Source of the DNA: Undaria pinnatifida
Lineage: Eukaryota; Sar; Phaeophyceae; Laminariales; Alariaceae
Assembly (NCBI GenBank): GCA_012845835.1
Contig: JABAKD010000004.1
Span: 3,938,265 to 4,002,264, forward strand
Direction of reading: 5' to 3'
Length of the DNA stretch: 64,000 nt
Positions 43,409 through 53,704 of this stretch are shown here, one piece after another. Within the stretch, counting starts at the first letter, position 1, and every line of letters begins with the position of its first letter. Both the position numbers and the translations under genes were made by a program. The notes beneath the pieces were generated by a model. That model was not told where the DNA came from. It was given only the letters and a program-made list of their open reading frames with translations, and did no database searches.

Positions 43409-43424
43409 CCTGTGAATGTATGCG

Positions 43425-43575
43425 GCGTAACTAAAATTATCACCGGGGTGTGGTATCTTGTGTAGCCCCGGTGATAAATCGATGATTGCAAAAATGCGCC
43501 CAAAATTATCACCGGGGTGTCGTATTCTGTGGGGGGTGTGGTATCTTATGTGGGTGTGTTATCTTGTGTAGTTTA
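43425..43575. repeat. ATCACCGGGGTGTGGTATC repeats, right of the Gypsy element
   Basis: Three short modules match 28850-28920. They are the right-hand part of the repeat region into which the Gypsy element inserted. Confidence 0.6.
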
Positions 43576-43687
43576 CGGTAGTAGGTATTCTCTTGTAATT
43601 GCTCCATATTGAGCACAACGCCTGTGAATGAGGGCATTTATGGCGGCTGATGCTCAATCGGTCGACTCTCAGTGGGTCTTGACAAAA

Positions 43688-43702
43688 CTACCCATATATA
43701 TA
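43688..43702 (+). promoter_or_regulatory. TATA-box-like element before a small ORF
   Basis: CCCATATATATAAG lies about 35 bp upstream of the ATG at 43731. The spacing would suit a very short 5' leader. AT-rich runs are common in this window, so this is only suggestive. Confidence 0.3.
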
Positions 43703-43730
43703 AGACTGAACGACAGACGAGATACTATGT

Positions 43731-43892
43731 ATGGAGGTTGTTCTTAAATACGTAGCGCCAAGCGCCTTCTTCGTGAAACCAACCAATGTCGAGGCCCTCG
43801 TAGCAGAGATGGATGCGTACAACGTTGCGGCGGCTGATGCTGGATACGATTTGTGGGCTTTCTGGCATGACTTCCTGCTTGGTAAAATGTAG
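43731..43892 (+). CDS. Small ORF, 53 residues, unknown function
   Basis: Starts at an ATG (MEVVLKYVAP) and ends at TAG. The protein has balanced composition: a hydrophobic N-terminus, an acidic middle (NVEALVAEMDAY), an AAADAGYDLWAFWHDF segment and a short LLGKM tail. It reads more like a real peptide than the low-complexity frames elsewhere, and a TATA-like sequence lies just upstream. It is not contained in any repeat that I found. No family recognised; it could be the first exon of a longer gene or a chance frame. Confidence 0.35.
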   Translation: MEVVLKYVAPSAFFVKPTNVEALVAEMDAYNVAAADAGYDLWAFWHDFLLGKM

Positions 43893-45276
43893 CCGTAGAC
43901 GTAGCCTTGATCCAACCCTCTGAAGACTTCCGCTTTCTTCATGGAACGGGTGTTTTCTATCCTTCGTGCTTGAATGGACTCTAGGCAGGAGAAGTGCTAC
44001 TTAGACCGCATTGCGACGTCGGCGCTTCTGAAGTACAACAGGGCGTCTGAGGAGTGCTAGATCGCCTTTTTTTCCCCCCCGTGCTGTATTGCTGTAGAAG
44101 TTGGAGTTGTCGTGTTGGCATCCCACGCTCATGTAATGCCGTAACGCCCCTTCTTGCTGGGGGTGATGCGTGTTCAGACTTGTCCTGGTTTGCTTGTTGG
44201 CTTGTTGGCTGCAGGCACGTCTGTACTCATTTTGGGTATACCAGTTTTTGGCGGAGGGTGGAAAGTTTACTGCTGCAGCTGTAGACCGTTCGGAGAGCCG
44301 AAAATGTTACAAAAGCAAGGTAGTTTTAGAATGCGTGCAATGAATGGGTAAACTACCCAAGGTCTATTAATAATAATAGTGTGGGTGGCAGTATTTTGCC
44401 ACGCGGGGAGAGGGTGGGGTCCACCTACCTGTCTGTGTGTACTGTTTTATTTACTGTTGTTTTGTAATGTTTTTCACCCTTTCGGGGTGTCGCTTTCCAC
44501 TGCTGCTGCGCCCGACAAAATGGTCAAGTAAAAGCAAAACAAAAACTAAGTACCACTGCTGCTGCTGTGCTTCCGGAACCCTAGCACGATAGATAGTACT
44601 ACTGCTGCTGCTGTAGCATAAAAAGGCTTTTTTTGAAGCATATTCCCGCCACCAAAACGGAGCATACGCAAAGGCATATTATTATTACGAAAAAAAAACA
44701 TAATAATATTATTAACACGTGAGCATAATTGACTTTTGCAGCATATATATAGGTCTATGCTTTTGACGAAAAAAAAGCATAAAAAATGGAGAAGGGCATA
44801 ATGGGCCTAAGCCTAATCCCAACCCGCAACACAGGGGGTTATAAATCCTGCGAGGGGGGCTCTTTGGTTGATCCTTAATCCTGCGAGCAGCAAGCAAGCC
44901 AGTTTTCATTGATTGCCTCACACACCCCACCCGCCCCGCACAACGGTATCACCTCCCCCTCCAAACGCTCTATACATCAATCACCACCCAGCCCTGTAGG
45001 GCACGGACACGAGGTAGATGCGGCTGCGCCACCATAGCTATCATAGGTCGGGAGGGCCCTCTCTCGGCTGTGCTGTGGTGGGCTACTACTACTACATACA
45101 GCTGCTGCTGTGTTTTCTTCGCGTTTGTCGCCATACGCATCCGTGCTCTTGTCTTAGGTTGTGTGTGTCGCCACACGCCCGCCCTTATTCTACTCATCAT
45201 GTATGTGTTTCACGTTTGTTTCCCGTTGGCGGGTTCCGAGCTAAAGCCGGATTGGCCGCGCGGGCACGAAAAATAT
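43893..45276. other. Region without a recognised gene
   Basis: Contains CTG/CAG trinucleotide tracts (44500-44620) and an AT-rich stretch with GCATA words in both orientations (44620-44830), related to 28680-28810. No convincing coding region. Confidence 0.4.
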
Positions 45277-45420
45277 ATAGACTTAATTACTTAGTTCTCG
45301 ACCCCCTCGGAGGTCTCGATCGGCATATTCTTCCCCCTCTCAGCCCTTCTCAGCCCGTCATTGCCGAAAAGAAAATTGGTTGCTGGGGAAAAGAACCGTC
45401 CCGAAGTTCCTTAAGAAAAT
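45277..45420 (+). repeat. Left end of element X, isolated copy
   Basis: TAGACTTAATTACTTAGTTC, CCCCCTCGGAGGTCTCG and the TGCCGAAAAGAAAATTGGTTGC words match 46061-46200, 48372-48520 and 55997-56122. This copy is followed by sequence also seen at 48536 and 49111 (GCGCTCGGTTGGTGC word) rather than by X's exons. Confidence 0.6.
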
Positions 45421-45689
45421 TAGTTGCTGCTGGGGAAATTACAAATATCTTCGTGCTGGAAGCGCTCGGTTGGTGCTTCCCCGGCATCTCCGAGTTTCGT
45501 CAGCTGAGATCTGGGCTTGGCTCATCAGCTCCGCACCGCCCAGGACTCCACCGCAGCACTATAGCTCGCAGCAACGCAGCGCCGTACAGTGCCCTGCGAT
45601 GCCCTGCAGCTCTAGCTTAGCAGAGCGCAGCGCTGTGCTTTGACGTGCTTTGCTGCTTTGCCATCCTGCGTGCTTTGCGATACTTTTTT

Positions 45690-45985
45690 TTAATTATTAG
45701 TTCGTACATGCCAGCAACATTCATTCGCAGTATCATCCCACGTACCGGTACTATTAATAAGTTTGTACATACTACGTTGTTGGAACACAACGCACCCCCA
45801 GCTCAGGTCAGCCCGGCTATATAATATATATAGCTCAGCAGTGCAGCACGGCATAGTGCGGTGCCGTGTCTTGCCCTTCGTTTTGCGGTGTTGTGTCGTG
45901 CGGCGCTGTGCGCTCTTTTGAACATACAGCAGTAGTAGTACCAGTTATGATACAGGTACCAGGTACCATTTTATTACTAATTTTC
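45690..45985 (+). repeat. Dispersed repeat R with empty Copia target
   Basis: Matches 49330-49349 joined to 60143-60410. At 45711-45730 it reads GTACATGCCAGCAACATTCA with no insertion, so it is the empty counterpart of the site now holding the Copia element. A third, diverged copy lies at 63530-63745. Contains a TATATAATATATATA run and GC-rich CAGCGCAGCG-like words. Non-coding. Confidence 0.7.
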
Positions 45986-46287
45986 AAGGACGTCAGCCGT
46001 GCGTTTGACGAATTCCAGGTCAATTCTCATCTTTGCAAGCTGCGTTGTTGGTACTCGTAATAGACATAATTACTTAGTTCTCGACCCCCTCGGAGGTCTC
46101 GCTCGGCGTATCCTCCCCCCTCTCAGCCCTTCTCAGCCCGTAATTGCCGAAAAGAAAATTAGTTGCTGGGGAAAAGAACCGTCCCGAAGTTCCTTGCCTT
46201 CCTTGCTTTCCCTATAGTCTAATTCTTAGCTGTCATTCTCTGATATTTTACTGCTTGCTCTCTGATATTTATATTTTGCTTTTTCAG

Positions 46288-46805
46288 CAACTTCTTTTTT
46301 GTACTTTTACATTTGAAGTTGGCCAATTGCTGGCTGTTGAGAGGGAATTGCTGTTTGTTGACGGCTGCAAACAATTTGAATTTGAAATTTGCCGAATCGG
46401 CAATAACAATTTGAAGTTGAAAATTAATTGCGAAGCGGACCAAGGCTAGTGCGGGAGGAGGCTCCACCAACAGTGGGGGTGGTGGAGGTTCAGGATCAGG
46501 CGTGTGGACGCTGGTCGGGCAAGAACGGGACTCAGCTTCTTCTGGCAATCCTGATTGGCCGTGCCCGAGCAAGGGTTGTGACAGCTTCCTCATCGCACGA
46601 AAGAGAAAAAACAGGAGTTCCCAGTACGCTGTCTGCGACACCTGCAGGAGTGACGACCCTTCCACGTGCCAAGCTTTTCATAACCTCAACAAGAAGCACT
46701 GGGCAAGCGGCGACAACCCTCGTGTGTGTGACTGGTGTGACGCGGGCACCTGTGATTCACCTTCGATCGGCGTCCCTAGCGAAGGAGCTGAGAGCTTGAC
46801 GAGAC
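46288..46805 (+). pseudogene. Exon A of the cysteine-rich X gene, copy 1
   Basis: The exon follows a good branch/pyrimidine tract and TTTTTCAG acceptor (46281-46287) and ends at a GTGAGT donor (46806). The N-terminal part reads VGQLLAVERELLFVDGCKQF. After a 4-bp insertion near 46425 the reading continues in another frame with a Gly/Ser linker, then VGQERDSASSGNPDWPCP and a Cys-rich region: C-x4-C, C-x2-C, C, H, C-x2-C, C. The pattern suggests structural zinc binding. No known family comes to mind. Copy 2 lacks this insertion but is broken upstream. Confidence 0.5.
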
Positions 46806-47299
46806 GTGAGTTTCATTTCTTCGTGTTGTTGGAATGTGATGTTTGCTGTCAGCTTCTATTCTACTGATGCTGAGAGTTTGTTCCCGTCAAGTAGGGTGCG
46901 CAACCTCTTCAGGAATCGCAGTACACGTCGGTCGTAATAGTGTTGATAGCAGCAGTAATAGAATAGTACCGAACAATATATACAGCAGGTACTGACTCTT
47001 ACCCTTTGTTGTCGGTATTCCGCCGGTAGGCCTTATATAGCAGTATACCGGGGCTTACGCCTACCAGTTGCGATTGTGAATCCCGTTCGTTCCTGTCCCA
47101 GTGGTGGTTTCATAGGTGTTAGCAACGTTGTGGTACCAGGCAGGGCTTTGCCCATAAACGACCGCTTTCATTACAACAGTGTTAGACTAAATTGCACGAC
47201 TTCCTTTCAAACTTTGGAAACCGACGACAGCTACGTGGCCTTACTATTTTGAACATTCACTGAACGCTAGGTATTCCCATCCGTTGTTGTCGTTTGCAG

Positions 47300-47467
47300 A
47301 AGCCCTGCGAAGCAGTCGCCGAGGGCCGCCAAGTCGGCGTGGACATAAACACGAAGTGCACCGGCGACATCAAGGTCGGTGACCTCCTGAAGAAGGCAGG
47401 CTACCACTTGCTCGATATACATCCCGCATTCCATTCCCACGGTGCCACGAGGGCGTTCGACATCGAG
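47300..47467 (+). CDS. Exon B of the X gene, copy 1
   Basis: Exactly 168 bp (56 codons) between a TTTGCAG acceptor and a GTACGT donor. Reads KPCEAVAEGRQVGVDINTKC, then GDIKVGDLLKKAG and an Asp/His-rich end, DIHPAFHSHGATRAFDIE. Copy 2 (58473-58640) differs at few positions with no indel, which supports coding constraint. The donor of exon A leaves phase 1 whereas this frame is phase 0, so an additional exon or another junction must exist. Confidence 0.5.
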
Positions 47468-47702
47468 GTACGTTCTACTCTTATCTTGCGTCCTGTGTGT
47501 CACGAGTCGAGACATCCATGTCTCTTGCTCAAGACTAGGGGATGGCGTGCGGATATAGTCTATGAAGTGCGGCTCTTTTTCCAAGTACCAAGAGCAAGTA
47601 CAACAATACCACAACAATTGCTAACAACGAAAGAAGGAGCTCCAATAGTTTGGATGGTTACGACGTTTGCTGGAGAGAAGTACGAATACTTTTTTACACA
47701 TA

Positions 47703-47846
47703 CTTATCGACGTCCTCCCGCTATGCTTCAACGTATGTGGACTGATTCACAAGATCATCGACAAAAAACAAGAGTGCAAGGTGCTGGGTACCTCCGCTGA
47801 GGAGGAGTCCAAGCAAGCCTGCATGCTCCTTCGGAAGCAATGTTGA
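47703..47846 (+). CDS. Last exon C of the X gene, copy 1
   Basis: An open stretch of 47 codons to TGA: LIDVLPLCFNVCGLIHKII, then DKKQECKVLGTSAEEESKQA and CMLLRKQC. Copy 2 has an extra GAG codon in the Glu run, an in-frame indel that favours this frame over alternatives. The acceptor is unclear; the exon may start up to 30 bp earlier. In copy 2 a TRIM element sits exactly at this point. Confidence 0.45.
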   Translation, partial: LIDVLPLCFNVCGLIHKIIDKKQECKVLGTSAEEESKQACMLLRKQC

Positions 47847-48371
47847 CAGCACGTTCTTTATAGAACGGTAAGTTGTGGTTTCTATATACCAGCATCGTTT
47901 TTTGAGCACTATGCCTAAATGCATGCTCTTCGTCCTTCGGAATACAAACGTACTTCACATGTTTGCGGTGTGTGCGTTCAAGTTCCTGCTTCCAGCATGT
48001 TTTTTTTTGGCACTGCGCTCCTTTACATCTTGAGTTGTAGTTTTCCTGTCTCTTTCCCTGACAAGCGCGTGCCTGGTGTTTATGCACTGCGATAATTTAT
48101 TATTGATGATCGACTTAGAGAGAACTACTAATAAGTGTACAGGTGCTACCTGAGAGGTGGAAGGATATGCCAAGCAAGTCCTCCGACGTGCCCATCATGG
48201 ACTGGGCGAATGGATGATAATAACAAACTCATAATCATAATCGTCTCCATCCTTTACCGTTGTACTATATTTGGACCTCTTGGCATTTTCAAGTCGCCAG
48301 TTGCGCCATTTGTGCTTCTTTTCCGCCTTTCTACTGGATGTCCATTCCTCCTTCCGCGAGCAAAGCCCTTG

Positions 48372-48535
48372 TAGACTTAATTACTTAGTTCTCGACCCCC
48401 TCGGAGGTCTCGCTCGGCATATCCTCCCCCCTCTCAGCCCTTATCAGCCCGTAATTGCCGAAAAGAAAACTAGTTGCTGGGGATAAGAACCGTCCCGAAG
48501 TTCCTTAAGAACATTAGTTGCTGGGAAAAAATATC
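48372..48535 (+). repeat. Second X left end, directly after copy 1
   Basis: Starts TAGACTTAATTACTTAGTTC immediately after the CCCTTG end of X copy 1, so the X ends are joined head to tail. It continues to CGTCCCGAAGTTCCTTAAG and then into the repeat shared with 49111. Confidence 0.65.
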
Positions 48536-49200
48536 TTTGTGCTGAAAGCGCTCGGTTGGTGCATCCCTGGCATCTCCGGTGGCTCATCAGCTCCGCACCG
48601 CCCAGCATAATATCTGTCACAAATCGGAGCCTAAAAGGGTGGAGTCTGTCTGGAATCAGGGTGAGACATGCGAGGATATTCATGGCGAAGCAGACGAGGG
48701 TATCTAGCCTACTAGCATCGCAAGGTCCACATATAGACCATATCTGTAGCACGCCTCAGGTATTCATAAGGACTGACCTCCGAAGGACCGATACGACCGA
48801 ATTCAGAAGGCGCTTGTGCGTTCCTCGGAGAAAGAGAGCAAGTCCCCTGTGCAACTGCTCAAGATGTGAAGCTTCCCAAGAAAGTCGTGTGACAATGGTA
48901 ACTTGATTGCTTATCCGAAGGTTAATGAACGTGAACCCAAGGAATAAAGATGGTTGATGCTTGGTTGAAGAAGAAGGGAAGTGGGTAAAAAGGGAAGTGT
49001 CCGGGTGGGGCAGCCACACCCGACTTAGAGAGGGGACGTTAATATCGCGGCCCCTACTATCACGAAAACGCCTCTGTCATAGCAACTCTGGAAATTGTCA
49101 CAGAACCGTAACATATCTTTGTGCTGAAAGCGCTCGGTTGGTGCATCCCTGGCATCCCCGGTGGCTCATCAGCTCCGCACCGCCCAGCACCCCACCGCAG
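48536..49200. repeat. 70-bp direct repeats around a 505-bp unique stretch
   Basis: ATATCTTTGTGCTGAAAGCGC ... CGCACCGCCCAGCA is present at 48536-48604 and 49111-49180. The sequence between (48605-49110) occurs once and has no recognisable coding region. A relative of the repeat lies at 45440-45545. Confidence 0.6.
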
Positions 49201-49344
49201 CGCTATAGCTCGCAGCAACGCAGCGCCGTGCAGTGCCCTGCGATGCCCTGCAGCTCTAGCTTAGCAGAGCGCAGCGCTGTGCTTTGACGTGCTTTGCTAC
49301 TTTGCCGTGCTGCGTGCTTTTCTATTGGTATTTCGTACATGCCA

Positions 49345-49349
49345 GTAAC
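49345..49349 (+). repeat. Copia target-site duplication, left (GTAAC)
   Basis: GTAAC precedes the left LTR and is repeated at 60143-60147 after the right LTR. Confidence 0.85.
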
Positions 49350-49636
49350 TGTTTGTTGATCCCTACGAAGCGTAGAGGGCTTACCCGTTGAGCTGACAAT
49401 AGTGGGGTAGTGGAGTCACCGGTATGAAGACAAGTATAAGACGTACAAATATATGTTAAGTTGCTCCTAGCCAAGGCGCAGCGTGGAGTGCGCTCGCCAG
49501 GAAGAAAGGCGGTTGAATAGGCGGAGTATTTCCACCATCCCGATATCCCGCTATCATGTAGCCAACTTATCACTGGAAACCCCTACAATACTCAACCCTC
49601 ATCATATCCGCATCATATCCAAGCATACAATCAACA
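49350..49636 (-). repeat. Copia 3' LTR
   Basis: 287 bp, starting TGTTTGTTGATCC and ending ATACAATCAACA on the plus strand. On the minus strand it is preceded by the purine-rich AAGCAGGGAGGC (49637-49648), a fitting polypurine tract. Confidence 0.88.
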
Positions 49637-50620
49637 GCCTCCCTGCTTCGTAAATGATACGGTATGATGCTATATTGTCATATCATCAGGGTAAAACGAT
49701 TCAATGAAAATTACGGTCAATCAATATCCTCCCAGTACCTCCATGACAAGAAAGAAATATTGCAACACCAGTCCTTAAAAAGCACTCCAGAAATCTAGAG
49801 ATACAATTCAGGGACAGTATCCAACATCAATCTTCACGAACCTACGATCTAAGTCGTAAAATCCTAAGTCCAAATACAAAAACTCAAATCCGACATTCAT
49901 AGACCGAAACCTCAAATCCGAAAACTCAAACATCGGCCTTATAATCAGCATTCAGCCTTCCTTATAAAACGGTTGTCAGCTCCATAGAACAGGGGTGCCA
50001 ACAAGTGTGATTGGACAGCAGTCTCGAAACTCACTTTCGAATGTGACAAACGCTTCCCGGCTGGGTAAATACTAAAAATCCATTCAAATTCCAAACGCTC
50101 AAATCCCGAGAAAGATAATGCCATACTAGACAACGCAATCGTGAAAACAGTAATATTTCAAAAATGAAGAAATAGTTGCTTGCCTCCCTAACTACCATGC
50201 ACTCTTTAAAAGTACGAAAATCCAGCTGATATATGCACAATAATCCGTCAAGAAACAATTCAAATCAGCTCGCGAAAAAGTTAGTCGCCCTCGGGTTCAG
50301 GCGTATCGAACTCGTCGAGTTTGAGACCTTTTTCCTACTTAACGAGCCATAATCCTCTCAAGTGGTCAAGCGAATCCTTCCCCGCACAAGCAGTAACAGG
50401 TGGGCGTGACCCCTCCTTGCAGGATGAAAACTAAACGGTTTGGCTCAGCTGGGTCTCATTACGGGGCTAGTTGAGAAAACCATAGACTGATTAAGCAGGG
50501 ATGACCCCCGGTAGTTTACCAAAAAACCGTTGCCGTCCCCAAGTCCCAAAAAATGTAAACTGAACGATTTAGCTCAGATATCATTGTTAAACAGTAGAAA
50601 AAACGAACCTAGCGTACTAA
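49637..50620 (-). other. Copia 3' non-coding region
   Basis: Lies between the end of RNase H and the 3' LTR. A 60-bp segment at 50275-50335 is a diverged duplicate of coding sequence at 51318-51375 (CGCCCTCGGGTTCAG ... CTCGTCGAGTTTGAG). No other coding signal. Confidence 0.5.
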
Positions 50621-50639
50621 ATCATGACATATTCTACCG

Positions 50640-52075
50640 TTCTCCCAAAATCAAACGTTCATCACAAAATCCCGGTGAAAACGAAAAACTGGACCGGCAA
50701 GTGCCTTCGTCAGGAAGTCTGCATGTTGCTGCTCAGACTCTACGGCGACAATGTCAAACTCTCCCCTGAATACAAGCTCTCGGAGGAAGTGGTGCCTAAT
50801 GTCGATGTGTTTCGAATTCGACGCGCACACCGGGTTATGAGCCAGGTGCCTTGCCCCCTAAGCCTTCTTGTCCTCAAAAACCGTGATGCATGCAGAACCA
50901 AGGCCAGGCAAAATAAAACTCCACACGTACCGCAAGAAAATCACCTCCTTGATGGTGTCTGCTAGTGCTACGTACTCGGCTTCTGTGTCAAAAGCGTCAC
51001 GCACTTTTGAGTCCTCGAAAACCAGCACACGTATGCTCCTGCGCACATGACAGCCCCACCGGAAACCGACCTCCTATCAGTGGCATTGCTGGCGTAGTCT
51101 GTATCCGCATACGCAACCAGCTCCAGTCCATTGCCTCTCTGAAAAGTAATGCCAAAATCACTCGTGAAAAAAAAATACTCTAAAACGTCAACCGCTGTCT
51201 TCCAGTGTATCGCCCTGGGCGAGTTGGTGTACCTGGCTACCGCTCTTACTGCGTTCGCAATATCCGGACGTGTCTGATTGGCAAGCCACATCAAGCACCC
51301 TACCAGTTCACGGAAAGGCCAGTCGCCCTCAGGTTCAGTCGCATCGAACTCTTCGAGTTTAAGGCCCTTTTCTAACGGGTTTCTTCTGCCCGAGCTAACG
51401 CCGAACTTCAAAGCTGTGCTTTCAGCGAAAGCTTGCTGCGAGATCGTTAAAGTGCCAGCATCCCAATCTCTAGAATACCGGCAGCCAGCATACCACCTTA
51501 GCTCGCCAAGGTTGTTAATCGGCACTAGGCGGTTCAAGTCTTCGCAGAATTGGTCGCATCTAGCCTTCCGTCCTACTGCGAAGATATCGTCCACATGAAC
51601 TACTGTTATTATGGAGACAGTGCCAGACTCGACCAAGCGCAAGACACACGCGTCTACTAGACTCTGCTCAAAACCAAGACTCTTCATGTGCGATAGCAAG
51701 TGGTTGTGCCACGATTTCGACGCTTGTTTCAAGCCGTAGAGACTGCGGTTCAAGCGTACTACCTTACCAGACATCTCACCACAACCTCGGGGTAGCCGCA
51801 TAAAAACATCTTCGTCTAGGTTTGACTGAACAAAAGCCTGCTCTGCATCGAAATGACAATGATCCAAATCTAACTCGCAAGCAATGGCACCCAACAAGCG
51901 GATGCAGGACGCCGTAGGCGTCGGGGCAAATGTCTCAAAGAAATCGATACCTTCACGCTGCCCGCAACCCCTCGCTACCAACCTTGCCTTAGCCCTGGTC
52001 GCAAAGCCAATCTCATTCGATTTCCAACCGTACACCCACTTCGCCGAAAGAACATTCAGGCCGTTCGGTTGCTAG
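50640..52075 (-). pseudogene. Copia reverse transcriptase and RNase H
   Basis: A long frame at 52035-50968 (355 residues) holds RVT_2-type reverse transcriptase. It contains KARLVARGCGQREGIDFFET, then DAEQAFVQSNLDEDVFM (catalytic Asp), LNRSLYGLKQASKSWHN, and VVHVDDIFAVG (the xVDD motif). RNase H follows with YADTDYASNATDRRSVSGG. The rest of RNase H continues in another frame near 51040-50860 (STEAEYVALADTIKEV), and the C-terminus near 50760-50690 (QHADFLTKAL), so at least one frameshift and a stop interrupt it. The N-terminal link to integrase is also shifted near 52030. All RT catalytic residues are visible. Confidence 0.9.
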
Positions 52076-53152
52076 ATCGCACCGAAAAGTACCCGCGTTC
52101 TCCAGGCCACCATATTCTTTCTCCATGGCCTGAATCCAGAGATCAGAATATTCGTCGGTGAGCGCTTCCGAGTACGAGTTCGGCGTCAAGAGCTCACTCA
52201 CCGGGCGCGAGGGTAGGGGAGGGTTCTTGTGAGGTGGGGCTTGATGGTACAGTACATGACCAATACCCTCCCGCGCAGCCATCAAAGACAACAGTCCATG
52301 TTGCATACCCCCCTGATTGCGCGCGGTTTGCCCCCTGGTGCGTCCCAGTTGAGCTACGCCGTCATTTACAGTCTGCGATCTGTCAATTCCTGCCTGATTG
52401 CGAGCAGTCTGCGCCCACGTGCGCCCCAGTTGTTGTGGCTCGCCACCATCACCAGCTCCTGAGAATTGGTGTGACAGCGGCAACGACTGTGACTGAGGCG
52501 GCTGTGCCAGGCCTGGTGACGCCCTTGACGTCACCAGCGACGGCTGTGCCGGCCCCGGTGACGCCCTTGACGGCACCACCGGTGACGGCTGTGTCGCCCC
52601 CGGTGACGCCCTTGACGTCCACACCGGTGACGGTTGTACCAACTCCTGTGACGCCCTTGACGGCACCGATGACGGCAACAGTGACGTCATTGACGTGACC
52701 GGTGACGGTTGTGCCGCCCCGGTGACGTCCTTGACGGCACCGGTGCCAGCTCATGCCATACCTCCCCGTCTTCCGGGGGCATTAGCGCCTCTGACAAACT
52801 CGGCCCAGGTGATTTTGTGTCCTTGACCCATGCCGCAGGCAGCAACCCAGCAAAGGCTTCCCGCGGATGCTCCCAAGTAACATCGCGGGTGTACGACCGG
52901 CGGCCGGACACAAGCAACACCTTGCAACAGTCCCTCGGGTGGTTGCTGCCGCTGTTCAAGAAAAAGCAAACCTGTGCCTTCGGCTCAGATTTCAGCGTCC
53001 GCTTCACATGATGAAAGCCTGGCTTGAGAAAGGGGAGCAGTCGCGGGAACGGCGCCCTACCGTACAACTTTTGGTGAGGCGACAACATGCCCGGCCTGTC
53101 GCTCACCCTCGCCGACACGTTGATGGCATCACTCGCGTGCACGCACGCTTCC
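52076..53152 (-). pseudogene. Copia integrase C-terminal and linker region
   Basis: The frame at 53142-52687 reads SDRPGMLSPHQKLYGRAPFP and CYKV-like sequence followed by TWEHPREAF, typical of the Copia integrase C-terminus. The next frame (52690-52013) contains tandem Pro/Ser-rich repeats of 13-16 residues (SPVVPSRASPG type, 52500-52690) before an EALTDEYSDLWIQAMEKEY block that opens the RT domain. GTGACG-rich minisatellite structure underlies the Pro/Ser repeats. Confidence 0.7.
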
Positions 53153-53154
53153 GC

Positions 53155-53700
53155 TCATAAAGGCCCTGTCGGCGGCAGAGGCACGCCGCCGAACAGGCGG
53201 GGAGCCTCCAGACAGGACGCCATCGCGGCCTCTAAGACTAGGGCAATCCTGCGCTCGACCACGCCGTCGTACTTTGGAGAGTATACGGGCGTGTATTCTC
53301 GGCGGATACGGTGGTGGTCTAGCAGCGTCACGAACTCACCCTTAGTGAATTCAGTACCGTTATCTGAGCGCAGGTACTCCACAATGGATGGGGTGCCCTG
53401 TGCCCGAATGTCAGCCAGAAAACCAGCGAAAACAGCGGGCACGTCGGACTTCTCCTTGAGAAAGTAAGTCCATCCAAACCGAGAAAAACCGTCCACAATC
53501 ATCATTAGGTAGTGGTAACCACCAGATGACGCGGGGCGCTTTCCGGACAGGTCTACAAACAGACGCTCAAAGGGGTTGGTCGAGCGACTGTTGGTGGATC
53601 TCGGAACTGGCATCCTCCTACCCTTGGCTTCTGAACACCCAGCACAAGGGACCAACTCTCCTACAACTTCTACACCGTGTTGGCGCGCCGTCTTGCGTAG
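53155..53700 (-). pseudogene. Copia integrase core
   Basis: The frame at 53655-53155 (166 residues) starts in the zinc-binding region (CAGCSEAKGRR) and carries the three integrase acidic residues: Asp in ERLFVDLSG, Asp in LRSDNGTEF, and Glu in GVVERRIAL. It would insert the cDNA. A frame break by a 16-bp duplication lies just upstream and another break near 53150 downstream. Confidence 0.85.
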
Positions 53701-53704
53701 GGTT

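Larger units (their letters stand above)
46061..48371 (+). mobile_element. Element X, copy 1 (unclassified, carries exons)
   Basis: 2.3 kb colinear with 55987-59951 once the insertions in the second copy are removed. It runs from TAGACATAATTACTTAGTTC to GCAAAGCCCTTG and is followed at once by another X left end (48372). Between the ends lie three exon-like blocks of one gene. The terminal hairpin present in copy 2 is deleted here. I cannot assign a superfamily. Confidence 0.6.

Noticed and set aside
46428-46800. Alternative-frame protein overlapping exon A of X (MRSGPRLVREE type)
   Set aside because: Also open in the second copy, but its composition is less protein-like. The Cys-rich frame has paired motifs and meets a splice donor, so it was preferred.
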